From: Metallyticus violacea
Taxonomy: Eukaryota > Arthropoda > Insecta > Mantodea > Metallyticidae
Assembly: GCA_030762175.1 (NCBI GenBank)
Contig: CM060831.1
Coordinates: forward strand, 67,882,501 to 67,946,500
Direction of reading: 5' to 3'
Length of the DNA: 64,000 bases
Shown here: positions 1-12,356 of the stretch, in pieces
Layout of the letters: every line of letters starts with the position of its first letter
Position numbering within the stretch: position 1 is the first letter of the stretch
Made by a program: the position numbers and the translations under genes
Notes under the pieces: generated by a model
Databases searched by the model: none
What the model was told of the DNA's origin: nothing
Seen by the model: only the letters and a program-made list of their open reading frames with translations

Positions 1-1014
1 ACAGTTATACATTGAGAAAACTATTTATTATAAATAGAAAAATAAAGGCTACCAATACCAACAAATATGCATTAAAACAAAACAGGCAAGTTCTTAAACA
101 TCCAATACCTAGTTATACGAACTGCCAAAATACCAGTTGTCATATAAGAGAAAAAAAAATCTTCTTTCTTACGCATTTCCACTTACAGCGATTGCCTCTT
201 CCTTGGCCATATGAACCATTCGAATTTTGTACCACTTAACACCAGCCGATGTGATGCTAAGGTCCAGGGACCTTTTTCCGGTCTGGAATTCTTTATCGTT
301 TCGTAAATCTTGGGTCCAGATGAGAGTACGTTACCCCTAGACTAACCAGGCCGATAATCATTAATTTTTCAATATTTAATTTTTAATATTACACACTAAG
401 ATCATTTCAGAAGAAACATGAAACGCCAAGAGGTACATTATCAAATAGTGACACTTTCTATTCCTTGGAACACTAAAGGAATAAAGGCATAATAAAAACC
501 TATGAAGTGAAATATCTGTTAAAAACTGCACGTATGAAGAGTGTGGAAGATACTACGTCAAAACTGAGTGTTAGCTTCTTGATATAAACTTGAAATCACT
601 TTAATAAGACGGCGAATTTCAAGACAAAAACAATTAATACAATAATTAATCTTATATATTGCAACAAAGTTTATAATCCTGCTCATTTTCTTTTATTAAT
701 TATTGTTGGTAGTCATTTTCCTTTACTTCTTATACTGTATTGTCATATTTATTATTAAACTTTATAACTAAGGGAGAAAACAATCTAATCTAATCTAGTT
801 AAGGGTAATCTTTGTTTCAGAATGATTTCTTTTGGTTACAGTAACACATAATTATATATGAAATTTAGTAAAGGCTGCAGAACTATGCATAGATGATTAT
901 ATTACAAATTATTTTATAAATTATTGTTTCTTATAAATACGTGATTTTTATGTTATTCTTAGCCATCAATATATTAAATCACTTTTGAGCAGTCAATGCG
1001 TCAATACGAGTTGA
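1..1014. other. AT-rich DNA, nothing recognised
   Basis: No domain, repeat family or promoter is recognisable here. The only open frame of note, near the left edge, lacks any family resemblance and is most likely chance. Confidence 0.6.
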
Positions 1015-1298
1015 TATGATTGATTGATTTTAGTTTATTTATGGACGCTCTTTAACATCTCAGGTCATCAGCGACCCACTCAATTCAGGGCGTGAAATTT
1101 TGCTCAGAGGCCTCTTCTTTCAGGCTTGAGGTTCTTTTTCGTGCCGTAAATGTACGACATGGACTTTACTTCCCTTCCGAAGGAAACCACACTTAGGATT
1201 TTTACGCCAAAAAATCCATCGATCCTACCCGGGTTTGAACCCGAGATCTTGGGTTTAGAAGGCAAGTATGGTTACCACTACACCACCGGGACCGACAA
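1015..1298 (-). mobile_element. SINE family 2, full-length copy
   Basis: Reverse-strand copy of the second tRNA-derived SINE. Read on the minus strand it starts with a tRNA-like head (A-box like GTGTAGTGGTAACCAT, B-box like GGTTCAAACCCGGG), runs through a body with the palindromic AGAGGCCTC core, and ends in the family tail (GATGACCTGAGATGTTAAAG then GTCCATAAATAAA). The 7-base word gagttga at 1008-1014 recurs at 1299-1305 and is a plausible target-site duplication. Other copies lie at 29.7, 39.2, 41.4, 50.5 and 57.0 kb. Confidence 0.88.
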
Positions 1299-2755
1299 GA
1301 GTTGACGTTAACCATAAACGCTGTGACAAATTAAGGAAAAATGAACGATCTACGACGTCGTGTCTTTTAAGAAGGAACGCTTCAATCATTTCACACTCCC
1401 AGTACCATTGCAGGCCTGTGACTCAGTATGAATTTGAATTCTGTTCCCACCAACATCTCTGGAATTCCTGAAACGCCCAAGCATCTCCCGTCACGGAATG
1501 CCAAGAGGAGTGAATACATGTGTAACTCAAGGTGTGTGGTAAAGCATGAATCATGTGGGGCATGGCTGCCACGAAAGGAAATTTGCGGTCACATTCCATA
1601 TGTACATGCTTCCATCGCACAAGAAACATGAATGCTTTCCACAGAATTTCTACATAAAAAGAGTGATTATGTTTAAATTCAAGCGTTTAAATAATTGGAC
1701 TTGTTGTAAAGTCCGGAAATGTAATGTAGGCATTTAAATGAATAAAGGAAATAACACCATTGTACTATGAAGTGCTTGAGACTTGTTATTGAAACTGAAA
1801 TTTGTGGTAAGCAAATTAATAACTTAAACATATAAAAATAGTGAAATTCTTGCTCTAAAAATTGATAATTTGTAATTCATTTAAATAAGGGATGCTGTAC
1901 TTTTTAAAAGACGAAGAAGCGTAATTCACAAAAAACAACTTCTACTTAGAAGCATTTTAATAAAATAAAATATAATTTAATAAATGTGTAGATGAAATTT
2001 ATCTCAATTCATTACAGTTAATTTAGCACGATTTAATTGATAATTCTACCATGTTTCATTAATATCAATCTAGTTCAACAAAACAGTTCCATTGTAAGAC
2101 GATAACAAGTAAGTTATGAACCGCTAAAAATATGCGTGTTACTTTTACACAAGTAAAGTAATTAATGTAATAACTTTAATCTTCCTTAAAAATAATAAAT
2201 GTCCTGCAAAAAAGTAGTAAATGATGAGAAAGCATTTACAAATTTACTGCAAGTTTTATGTGTTGCTTGTTGAAAATCTGTAGGTAAACTTATTATATTC
2301 CTTTTTCAATGTTTTACGTAACAATACGAGGCATACCACGCCATCTTTGGACATCCATCCTTTTGATTTACGTATGTTAAAAATCAACATGACTTGTTTT
2401 ATAGCTCAGTTTATCTTAGTATGTATAATTTCAAAATCCTTTCGAATTATTGTGCCTATAAACTTGTCTTTGAAAACATTGTTCCTTTCCCTGTTAAAAG
2501 TGGTCCGCAGTAATGTGCAGTGTTAAACTAAGAAGGGATCTAACTCTTGCGTGAAGACTAAATCAATATGGGCAGTGTAAAGAATTCTACACCCGGCCTC
2601 TAAGGTGGTTAAGATAGGGTGTCAAGTCTTGCAGTTAGCACAGCGCTAATGGAGTTTAATGTAAACATACGCCACTCCTATCCAATGTCAGTTAATCATG
2701 TTTACTTTTATTTCTAGAGTGGTAAAGTCCATAAAAGGACTAATGTCTATAGCAC

Positions 2756-2756
<1 letters not shown>
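1299..2756. other. Unassigned AT-rich DNA
   Basis: Between 1268 and 1740 several short open frames overlap on both strands; none resembles a known domain and they appear to be chance. A degenerate tRNA A-box-like stretch occurs near 2598-2615, without a convincing B-box. The rest shows nothing. Confidence 0.5.

Positions 2757-2797
<41 letters not shown>
2757..2797. repeat. (ATT)n microsatellite
   Basis: About 13 uninterrupted TTA/ATT units. It creates a spurious poly-leucine stretch in one frame. Confidence 0.95.
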
Positions 2798-2799
<2 letters not shown>

Positions 2800-3848
2800 T
2801 TTGAAATTACAATAAAGTTTCATATATTGAGGCAAGGTTATGAAATTTTAAAAAAAAATATAAATTTTATAGACATAGGATTATATGCATCATATACTCA
2901 TGATAAATAAGAATTTATCCTGAATACATTTTACTCAACACCAGAACATTGAACTATAAACAAGGATCGAACATCAATTTGATGAAATAAAGGTTCTATA
3001 TGTAGAATTAAGAAAGAGTAGATTTAAAAGGAAAATAATTGAAATAGTGTTAAAATTATAAATATTTTTTTTTCAAATTTTAAAACAAAATGGAATGCAT
3101 ATCCAGAATGGCGAATAGCATAATTGAATAAAAGAGGAAACGATGTACGCCAGTGCCATTATCTAGAATAAATGTATTCTAAACAACTTATTTAGAGCTT
3201 ATTGTGTATGCTAGGCACATAAATAAACTAATAATTTATCGGAAAAACTGAAACAAGTGACTTTCGATGAAAGACGACACAAGACATAAGTAAATGAAAA
3301 TATTATGTTTTTTAATATTAATTATATAGTTTATTGCACCAGACTTACATGATATCTGGCTAAGAAATGTGTAGTTGTTTTTGTAAAATACTTATTTCAA
3401 TTTTATTGTAAAGGCATTCGGTGGAATATGCCAACTAAAAAAATTACAAAAAAAAGAAAACTAATAACATCTACTTCATCTAAGTCAATTTCTACTAAAA
3501 CAAAAGTTCGCATGTGTTTCTTGTTTTGCACTGAACCAGTTATATCAAATATATTCCCAAGACCGTGAATTGCTATTCTGGAAGGAGCCTATTGTTCAGG
3601 GAACTTTGGAATAAATTCTTCATGAACGTTACGAGCCGATTCGCATTTATACTTGCATTTACGCGCAAAAAAGTGTTGCTCTAAAGTCATCTGAATTGCT
3701 TATGTTCGCGAACGAATGCAGAATGCGAACTTTTCAGAAGTTGGATATCTTCTTCTCTTACTGAAGATTCCAACCGCGCCTAAAATTTTTATTGTGCTTG
3801 TATGTTTTACTTGTCTATTACCAGAACATTCTAGTTCACGATATTTGT
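2798..3848. other. Unassigned AT-rich DNA
   Basis: No recognisable element. A partly palindromic stretch occurs around 3700-3735 (gttcgcgaac followed by gaatgcgaac). Confidence 0.5.
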
Positions 3849-3873
3849 ATATATATATATATATATATATATA
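3849..3873. repeat. (AT)n microsatellite
   Basis: Pure alternating AT run of about 25 bases. Confidence 0.95.
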
Positions 3874-4027
3874 CACGTTATGAGCATAGATAAGTGCTAC
3901 ATATGGGAAGGCACAATGAAAAAAGAATGCTTATTTCGCGCCTGCTAGGCTCTTCGTTAGCGTAAATAAGGAAGTAAACAAATTAACTGAGAACTGGCCA
4001 CCTAAAGGGACAACTAAACCTAAAAAA

Positions 4028-4885
4028 ACGTAACAGTTTATCCGCCAGTGCGATAAACTGCAGAAAAAATCTTATATAAGTTGCATATCAAAAGAACAAA
4101 TGTAAAAAGACAACAAATATTAAAGAAGCACCATAAACCGACAAGATAACTTGAGACTGGAACAAATTCATGTTTTATGGAATACTATAGCTGCCATCTC
4201 TCCTTCTCTTAAGACACTTTCAGAAGCTGAGATAGGCAGAGCATCAATAAGAGTTAGTAGAAAACATCCATCAAATGTACAGATTTGTGCGCTGTGCAAC
4301 GGTAAAGGAGATATAGTTTTTATGACTATTCATAGTTGCGTAACTTAAAAACTTCTCGAGAACTCCGAAACCGGACTCATATCCTTGCCATGTAGTTAAA
4401 TGTAAAACTGTTCAATTATTTTCCCACTTTCGAATACAAGCTCGAAACTCATCCAAGATTTTAAAATATCTTCTTTCGCCAACTGTACTTCAAACAATGT
4501 TATATAGTTTTATGATTAATTGTTAATTTTGTTTAGAGTTTTATATTGGCTTAACTTTCACAGTTATCTCCCCAGGAATGAATAATTACGGATGTTGAGT
4601 AAAAACTAAATCTCCTTTAATTTTTGCACAGCATTTGCTATCACATGCCTGTATTTTGTGAATGTTTCTCACGGATGCTCTGCCTTTCTCAGATTCTGAA
4701 AGTTCCCTAAGAGAAAGATTATATTTCTCCATATAAAACACACCCCTCTCGGTCTCGGTTTATGTTTACAGCAATGGTCTTGTAAGTTTATGATGCTTCT
4801 TTTACTCTTGTTAACTTTGTCCTTTTGTTTCTTCAATAAACGACATATTTCTGCAGTTTATCGCCCTGGCAGTTACAATAAGTTG
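4028..4885. mobile_element. Foldback-like element with ~330 bp imperfect inverted arms
   Basis: The segment 4028-4352 matches the reverse complement of 4557-4885 along almost its whole length, with numerous substitutions and small indels (roughly 70-75% by eye). Anchor words shared by the arms include cgataaactgcag, aagaagcaccataaac/aagaagcatcataaac, and a stretch reading LSEAEIGRAS in the left arm and LSESEKGRAS in the right arm on the opposite strand. The roughly 200 bp centre (4353-4556) is unique. This is either a foldback/long-TIR DNA transposon or an old inverted duplication. The shared LSE.E.GRAS reading could be a trace of an ancestral coding region; I do not recognise the family. Confidence 0.65.
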
Positions 4886-5499
4886 GCATTAGTTGCCGCC
4901 TTAGTCATCCAGCTGTAGTTGCTTCATTTACCTCCTACTTCGCGCTAAGGAACAGCCTAGAGGTCTCGAAACATTTAATGTTTTTCTTTGTGTATTTCTG
5001 TGTATGACATGCTTATCTACATGAACACCTAGTTCACAACCTACAAATACCCCCAAAAGTATTTTTAATTTTACTTTTACTAAAATCACTAAGTATAAAG
5101 AGTATTTCATTATCTTTCTCACCCAAAATAACTATTTTCTTATGCATCAAATGAAAAATTGCTTCAAACAAACGTTTTTAACATCATAAGATATTTTGCA
5201 TGAGCAAGATAAATAGGACAACTGTATATAATGAAAACTAAAATGTTAGCTTGCTTTATGCGAAGGTTAAATTATATAATCCCATTGCTATTTAAGTTCT
5301 CAAGTAGTCAAACTAAATCTCAAATTTTGTAAAAGTAGTGAATCATTTATTAAACATCTCTTAGGAGGGGATTTTTTTCCTGAGTACGGCAAATCTGTGA
5401 TCATATAATGAAATTTTAACGCGTGTTGTGGTATAGTGTCAATAGTACGAGAAGGGCATCGATTTTTTTTCCTTTCCGCCAATATCCGGGTGAAAGTAT
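4886..5499. other. Unassigned AT-rich DNA
   Basis: Nothing recognisable; short opposing open frames only. Confidence 0.5.
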
Positions 5500-5662
5500 T
5501 TCACCCCTCCCGTTGAATTTGGGGGCAGAGAGGGTGGAATGAAAATCTGCGAAGGGAAGTAATAAAATCGTCCACAACGAAACGCAGAAGGAAGCAAGGA
5601 GCACGAAAAAGGGGGAAGGGAAAGCGAGATTAAACCGAGAAACGAGGAGCAGCTGAATTTTT
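5500..5662. other. Purine-rich tract
   Basis: The plus strand is strongly G+A rich (repeated gaaggga, ggaagg, gaaagcgag motifs) and ends in an 11-12 base T run near 5660. It is followed about 85 bp later by a pyrimidine-rich tract. No coding potential. Confidence 0.7.
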
Positions 5663-5744
5663 TTTTTTTTTGGATAACAGGGGAAGTAAGTTCCTACCGG
5701 CCGCCACCTACATCTTTTGTCGTCAGGGCAATCTCACGGAATTC

Positions 5745-5995
5745 TAAAGCATGCTACTATCCCAGTATGTTTCTCAGTCTCTTTCTCTTCTATATCTCCA
5801 TTTCTTTGTACGTTTTCCCCGTTATTTAATTCTTTCCCTTTCGCTTTTCCTTCTAGTCTACTTCACCTCCACTTTTTTCTCCCTTTTCCCTTAATGTCTT
5901 TTTCACGACCCTTCATTTGCTCTTTCTGTCCTGCTGCATTCTATTATTGTTCTTATGTTCCTTTTACTTTCGCCTAATTTATTTTCCTCTCACAA
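5745..5995. other. Pyrimidine-rich tract
   Basis: The plus strand is dominated by C and T (ctctttctc, ttccctttcgc, tttttctccc) for about 250 bp. It is open in one plus frame, but the predicted residues are almost all F/S/P/L, a composition artefact. Confidence 0.75.
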
Positions 5996-6967
5996 ATTTC
6001 TACTTAGGTCAAATGTATAAACAAGCTCTATAAGGTAGTACTCATACGCTTTTATTTTACCATATATTGCTGTTTTGGATCAATACAAATATACCATAGC
6101 TCAGGGTCGTGCGGCGGATATATACACTTTCCTCGCGAATAAAATTAATTATTGTACATCAAGCAAATGCAGTTATATCCATTGAAAATTGCACCAATTT
6201 AAAACGGACGCAATAACTATTAATGGTCATTTATTGTAAAGGATCTTTTCCGTGTAATTTTCTCTTTTTTAAATTGTGGGATCTTGAGAACATACCGTTC
6301 TAAAAGGAGGAAACATGAAAGCCGTTTAAAATGTTAATGTAGAAGAAATTATGTTACCAACCAACAGTTTACACAGATAAAAATTACGATTAACTCTACA
6401 TTTATCTTATATCTTATACTTATCTTATGTGAAAATATTGCAGTCCACAAGATTTAATAATAAAACACAGCGCTTTATTGTTCTATAACTATTTATTGAA
6501 TCCGTTTGTTTTTCTAATATAAAAATAATAGCATATCAAATGTATGTCCAACTAACTTATTTTTGATCTTCAAAACTACTGCTTGACTTAAAATTATAAC
6601 AATTCTTCACCTAAACACGATATTAAAATCAACTATATGCTGCTTTGTGTCGCGTGAGTGTCAATTATTATACTCGGTCCGGCATTTTACAATTTCTGAT
6701 AAATGCATTTTACATATAATGCCAAATACTGTTTCCTACAGGTTTGGAGCACCAAGCGATGGAAGATTGAGTATATAAATTGAACCTTACAGAGAAATTA
6801 AACACAGTTTTGGCCTGATATTAATAGCTGTAACAGAAAATATCTTTCCTGGATACTTCTAAACATGTATTTCCTCTTAAATAATTCCTTCTCTATTAAT
6901 CACTTCGTGAACTGACCAAAGCCAAATAAATATTTTGCATTTCACAAAACCAAACCGAAAATGTAAT
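5996..6967. other. Unassigned AT-rich DNA
   Basis: No recognisable element. Confidence 0.5.
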
Positions 6968-7441
6968 AACTATATTATATTTTAATTTACAACTTGACTC
7001 ACATTAATGACGAGTGAAATATTTATTATGACAAATATAGATTGCATTTTCAATGTAGACGAAGATAACAAATAACATATATTTATTAACATTTGATATG
7101 AAAGGTTATCAATTCACAGTTCTAAATTGGTTATTATAAAACTTGTCATGGTTAATGGTGCAAATAAATGAAAACATTACAATTATTAGATTAGATAAGT
7201 GTATACATATTATAATTTGTTTATTAATTATATCTAAAACGTTTAATAAATTGTAACTAAAGTATATAATATGAAATTTTAATTCGTATAGTGCCGTATT
7301 GTGAAACACAATTCTATAGTATGCATGTGTGATGAAAATCAGCTGTAAAATGTCCAAATTATTCTTTAAATGATTATTGCTCTCAAACTTCAGTGCAGTG
7401 TATAATGTTCTATTAGCATTGGCATGTTATTGGAAGAATTA
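6968..7441. repeat. Left arm of a 2.5 kb inverted repeat
   Basis: About 474 bp matching the reverse complement of 9042-9515. In the 249 bp I compared base by base there are about 13 differences, i.e. about 95% identity. The outer end begins aactatat and the inner end is ...ttattggaagaatt. Both arms hold an 82-codon open frame, but all the differences there change the amino acid and the frame starts with TTG rather than ATG, so it is not under coding constraint. Family unknown. Confidence 0.9.
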
Positions 7442-7595
7442 TTATTAATTATAATTATAATTCAAAAGTCACTTATCTTCAGTATGAAAATGTTATAAAT
7501 GTAGAAAAAAAAACCATTGCGATTAGATACTTTTTTTTTTAAAATATCAACAACGAATAAAGAATGCGAATTTGTAAACATTAGCAGCAAAGCGA

Positions 7596-7765
7596 CTGAG
7601 TAGTTAGATCGTTCTTCCACTCGGATCTAATCCCAGCTTAAGGGGAATTTGTGACGGACCAGACAGTTACGTGCTTTTACTCATTCAGCCAAAATTTCCA
7701 GTCTCATCCTCATTTTCATCATATACCATGCTATTACTATGTCAAAACCCGATGCGCAGCTTGAA
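7596..7765 (+). mobile_element. Degenerate tRNA-derived SINE
   Basis: A tRNA-like head with an A-box-like GCGACTGAGTAGTTAGA and a B-box-like CGGATCTAATCCCA about 30 bp apart, followed by a body that matches neither of the two main SINE families. Ends are not defined. Confidence 0.4.
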
Positions 7766-8654
7766 AATGCCCCATATATCACTGTTATCTCCTTGTATTG
7801 AGTAAAAGTTAATTTATTTTGCAATGTCACTTTATCAGCTGTAAAAGTTGCTTGCATGAGAGTTAATTGGTGACGACAAGCGAATCATAATTTGTTTATA
7901 TAACCTTCATTGATTTCTATAACAGTTTTTTTCACAAAAAAAAAAAACAAAAGCGCTTCTGTATGTCTAAGCTAAATTAACTTATGAAACAAAATATCTG
8001 TAAATGATGCGTGAGCGAATATATTTTTCCGCCTTGGTTTTCATAGCATACTACAAAGCTTTCCTGAGTCTTTTTGGATATAAAAAATTACTTCCTTCCG
8101 TTCATTCCTTTGATCTTTTAAGTAACCTTTGTTGCATTTTACTGCGTATTGAAACAGTAGTATTTCATTCACTCTGTATTCAACAATAGATACTATAAAA
8201 TTAGGATATGGTAGCTTTTAGATGGCTAGATGTACCTATTAAAATTCTTATAAAGAGTGTCTATTTTCATTTTATTAAGTTTATTAAGTTATTCATTGAA
8301 GCAATTATGTTTTAGATAAAAAAAACATCTCAAACCTGATTTTTAGGTTGAATTCCGAGTTTGTTTATGTTAGTGCAGATTTTTTGGAAAATAGAACTCT
8401 AAGCCTTAACAATTCATCTTTGACCAGGCTCCCTGTACTTTAAAATTAAATATCATTTCAAATAATATTTCCCTCTGTCTCTTATTGATCAAAAGGATCA
8501 ATTACATTAATTTTGCTCAAGGACCAACGCTGTACCCCTTAAGCATTCTGTTTACGCATCCCGCACAGCTTGCAAGTCAGAGAAGTTGCCGCCGTTTCTA
8601 GGGTACATGCCAAAATGCAAGTAACTGCAGTAATTCTGAAAACGAAACACTGCT

Positions 8655-8865
8655 AATCGCCTCCATTGTCTAATGGTGGAATTTGTGACTATTAATCTGG
8701 AGTTTTTGGGTACAAATCCCGACCTGGTCAAACTGTCTCGGTAGTTTTTTTCTTTTCCCTTCCCCGAAAATTTACCTTGAAGATTAATGCCAGATAGCTA
8801 TAAGGCGTCAAGAACTCCGAGCTGATTTGCGCCAGCATTACTTCATTTCATTTCTATTCATTCCT
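8655..8865 (+). mobile_element. Degenerate tRNA-derived SINE (Glu/Asp-like head)
   Basis: The head reads ccattgtctaatggtggaat (A-box) and, 35-40 bp on, gggtacaaatcccg (B-box), in the order and spacing of a tRNA. It is followed by a T-rich linker, a body and a tail ending near ttcatttcattt. It is a single copy here and differs from SINE families 1 and 2. Confidence 0.55.
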
Positions 8866-9041
8866 CCCTACAGACTTATAACTATATTATTCAGCCCACA
8901 GTCTATACATGTCGCGAGAAGACCAAGTCAGTCAAAGGGACAATAAAGATAAAATAAAGAACAATGAAGAATAAAACTCGCTGGAACAAATTTATAAGAT
9001 CGAACCCTACTGAGAACAAAGTGCATTAACTTGTGGGCACT

Positions 9042-9515
9042 AATCCTTCCAATAACATGGCAATGCTAATAGAACATTATACACTGCACTGAAGTTTGAG
9101 AGCAATAATCATTTAAAGAATAATTTGGACATTTTACAGCTGATTTTCATCACACATGCATGCTATAGAATTGTGTTTCGCAATACGGCACTATACGAAT
9201 TAAAATGTGGTATTATATACTTTAGTTGCAATTTATTAAACGTTTTAGATATAATTAATAAAGAAATTATAATATGTATACACTTATCTACTCTAATAAT
9301 TATAATGTTTTCATTTAATTATACCATTAACCATTACAAGTTTTATAATAACCAATTTAGAACTGTGAATTGATAACGTTTCATATTAAATGTTAATAAA
9401 TATAAGTTATTTATTATCTTCGTCTACAATGAAAATGCAATCTATATTTGTCATAATAAATATTTCACTCGTCATTAATGTGAGTCAAGTTGTAAATTAA
9501 AATATAAACATAGTT
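9042..9515. repeat. Right arm of a 2.5 kb inverted repeat
   Basis: Reverse complement of 6968-7441. The inner end is aatccttccaataacatg and the outer end is ...aatataaacatagtt. Homology stops abruptly at both ends of the arm. Confidence 0.9.
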
Positions 9516-11675
9516 CCTTATTATGCGAATGTATATGAAAGTTATAATTTACACAAGCCCAGCAAGATAACCAGAAGTTTAGAATGCTGAATATTTCAAA
9601 CTTTTGTTTATAGGAATTTGGTAGAAGTAAAAATCACCCATTATTTATATGTGAAATTAAAGCTTGGGTGTAAGAACTTTAATTGTACCTTACTCGTCTT
9701 ATACCTCGTGGTTTTATTTCCTCTTTTCACATAAGATAAATTATTATTATCGATTTATTTTGTTAAATTTCTCATTTTGTTAAAATGTGAGTTTCTCCTG
9801 TATCTAGAATGAAATTACTTCCTCCTTAAAGTTTCACTCGTGGACTTGCTAGGAAAATTTGTGTGGGCATGTGTTCTCATGGAAGATCACAACATTTATG
9901 GAAGAACATTTGTTTGCAAGAATAACAAAACAACTTTCCTTCCATGCAGAGAATGCATTGCCACTTTTTCGCCTCTAGGCCATAAACTTACATAAGCAAT
10001 GATTTATAATATGGTTCCTAGCCTGTTTATAATGGTTAGAGGGAAGAGAACTAAACGTGGCCTGCACAAATACAAGCTTATTGCCAATATACTGCAGTTT
10101 TTCTTTAAAAAAAAGGAGGGGATATATCTGATTCGTACGTAATGACTATAGCTACATTGGAAAAAAAGAATGTAATTCTACATTTTGTAGGATCTTATAT
10201 AGAAAGTTTATGCAATTAATATCGTTATAATAGTGGCGTTATTAAAAAAAAGGAAGAGACATGTTTCTAGTATTGTATACAAAGAAGCAAGTGGCGTGTT
10301 AGTTTCACCAATTTCTTAGAGAACCTTTATATGTATGTACGCCATTTTTTGCCACTAAGTACTAAACCGCTAATCTACGTGAAACCTTTCCAACCGGTAC
10401 AAAGTCATATAATAATACATTCCCCTATCTTCAAAGGTATGGGTCAAAAGTTCATTTCCACGAATCATAAGATGTTCATTTATCAATTATAGAGTTTTAG
10501 TTAAATTCTTATATGAAGGAGTTACCTGAAACCATTCCTGTTAACATACAACAGAACTTAAAGCCCCATATTTCATTTAACTTCCTTCAAAAGTTATGGG
10601 GATCCTTGTGGGATGTTAGCATATTTAAAGAGAAGAGAATTTAATTTACAAGTGCAGTCTAAAACTGAAATTGCTCATTTTAATTTATTTCACTCACATC
10701 TTAAGTATATGTAAACAAGTAAAACTACTGAATACGTTTCAAAGATGTTCGTTATTAAGAGCAATGACAAGAAAACGAGGAGCATCAGAGCGATGCTTGA
10801 AGCGCGTTAGTGAAACCTACGGCGCCACTAGTCCCATCTGCCAGTCGTTCGCAAACATACCATCAACATCTCAGTAAATCGAGGAATGCACAGAAAATGG
10901 ATCAGTAGTGTTCCACTAGAGCAGCAAGGTGTCCTGAATCGAAAGATTTTTCCTTTGGTTTATGAACCCAAAGAACCTGGAGCGCTTCAAACCTCAAATC
11001 CCACTCATTATCTCTCAAAGGACGGCTGAATAATTTGTTTTGAGATTTAGCAGATATTTTAAATTCTCTTTTGTTCATAATTCTGTTATAATCAAAATAT
11101 TATTTATCTGCTTTATGATTCATTTATTGCCTTTCTTTTTATTTACATTCATGAATTAGAGGATAAAGAAATTAAAATACCTCTTAATAGTGTTAGTAAA
11201 AAGAGGATTTTAGTTGAATTGTTGGGCATTAGAAAAGAGGGATGGTCTCTATAAATGAGGCATGAACCCATTAGCTTAAATTAATTAGTTCTATATGTAA
11301 AATTATTTCTAAAATAAAATATATAAATTTATTAAGCATTTGTTATCAAGAATGGTGGTTCTCAGATATCCAGATATGGAACACAAGAGTTGTTGTGCAA
11401 AAAGAGACAACATAAACAAAGAAATAATGTATTCATGGCCGTTACTGGTTTCATTTAAGCAACTAATATGAATTAAAATAGCGGAATAATTATTTTTTTC
11501 AAAATGCTACACTAAGTAGCTAAGGAGAGAACGAATTAGAGAAAAATTAACATAGTCTGTATTAGAAAAAAGCAAAATTAATGATTTCACTAGATAGACA
11601 AGTGGTTGGTAGGTATTTCCATGAAACTGACGGAGACAAATGTGAGTCCTGTAAGTACAAGACTTTCTCAGTAGA
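9516..11675. other. Unassigned AT-rich DNA
   Basis: No transposon or domain signature. An open frame at 10671-10877 resembles nothing known. Confidence 0.5.
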
Positions 11676-12020
11676 ATGCGTGGTTTTCAGAGTTTCTCTC
11701 ATGGAACAACTTGCCTTTGTGCGCTACGTTATGGGAGATGTTTTTGGCACAGACTGACAGATGGGTTCAACGTCTTCCAGAACGACAGAGACAGAACGGC
11801 GCCTCGCGGTAATCCTGGCTGGAGAAGATCCAAAAGGCACACAAATACAACCACAACAAATAAACCTGGAGAACAAGACTTCTGTGCAACATGGTACTGC
11901 TTCACGAAATTAAACGCACTAGCTGCACCCTTCAAGAATATATCAAGCACATTCAACAACGGAAAGCAGGAGCGAACATTTCTAGCCTGCTTTGCTTTAG
12001 TTATTAGTTGCTCCTACTAA
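11676..12020 (+). CDS. Doubtful 114-codon open frame
   Basis: The frame opens with ATG at 11676 and is richer in G+C than its surroundings. It predicts a hydrophilic middle (many R, K, T, N around residues 38-66) and a Cys/Phe-rich end. I recognise no domain, signal peptide or transposase motif. A T-rich tract and ag (tttctcag at 11663-11670) sit just upstream and could be a splice acceptor, so it might be part of an exon. A minus-strand frame of 76 codons overlaps it. The length is close to what chance gives in 64 kb, so this is a weak hypothetical only. Confidence 0.15.
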   Translation: MRGFQSFSHGTTCLCALRYGRCFWHRLTDGFNVFQNDRDRTAPRGNPGWRRSKRHTNTTTTNKPGEQDFCATWYCFTKLNALAAPFKNISSTFNNGKQERTFLACFALVISCSY

Positions 12021-12356
12021 AATAACTGCCATATTACAGCATCGTAAACGTAACAAAGCTGGCGAAAAGCTAAAGCTACGAATTCACGAATACATGTAAA
12101 CTATGGCAATTAAAATGTACTGTGTTGTGCAAACATGTAAATGGGCAAAGTGCCTCTATGCAAGGATAGTTGTGTATGTATATTTACCTTAAAGTTAGGA
12201 TTAAACGTTTTTTAAACTTTTTTTTTTTTTTTTTAGTTTTTCTACATAGTGAACGCGTTTAGTATGCCAGACACGTCTTCTTTAACGAACGGCAGCGGAA
12301 AAAACCGAGCTCAATTTTGGTCAACTAATGAAGTTGAGAGTTAGGGTACTTTTCAT
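12021..12356. other. Unassigned DNA with a T run
   Basis: Contains a T homopolymer of about 16 bases near 12219-12234; nothing else recognised. Confidence 0.5.

Larger units (their letters stand above)
7442..9041. other. Spacer between the inverted arms
   Basis: A 1.6 kb unique spacer with two degenerate tRNA-like SINE heads (annotated separately) and A/T homopolymers near 7535 and 7937. No transposase or RT motif was seen in it. Confidence 0.5.

Noticed and set aside
2698..2910. Poly-leucine open frame
   Set aside because: It is the translation of an (ATT)n microsatellite; the same happens at 47996-48181.
5717..5977. 86-codon frame rich in F, S and P
   Set aside because: Composition artefact of the pyrimidine-rich tract; the minus-strand frames at 60997-61427 are the same kind of artefact.
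7109..9373. Two near-identical 82-codon open frames (7109-7357 minus and 9125-9373 plus) as a conserved gene pair
   Set aside because: They are the two arms of the inverted repeat. All ~13 nucleotide differences I counted change the amino acid, the frame starts with TTG, and the residues are typical of AT-rich DNA, so there is no sign of coding constraint.
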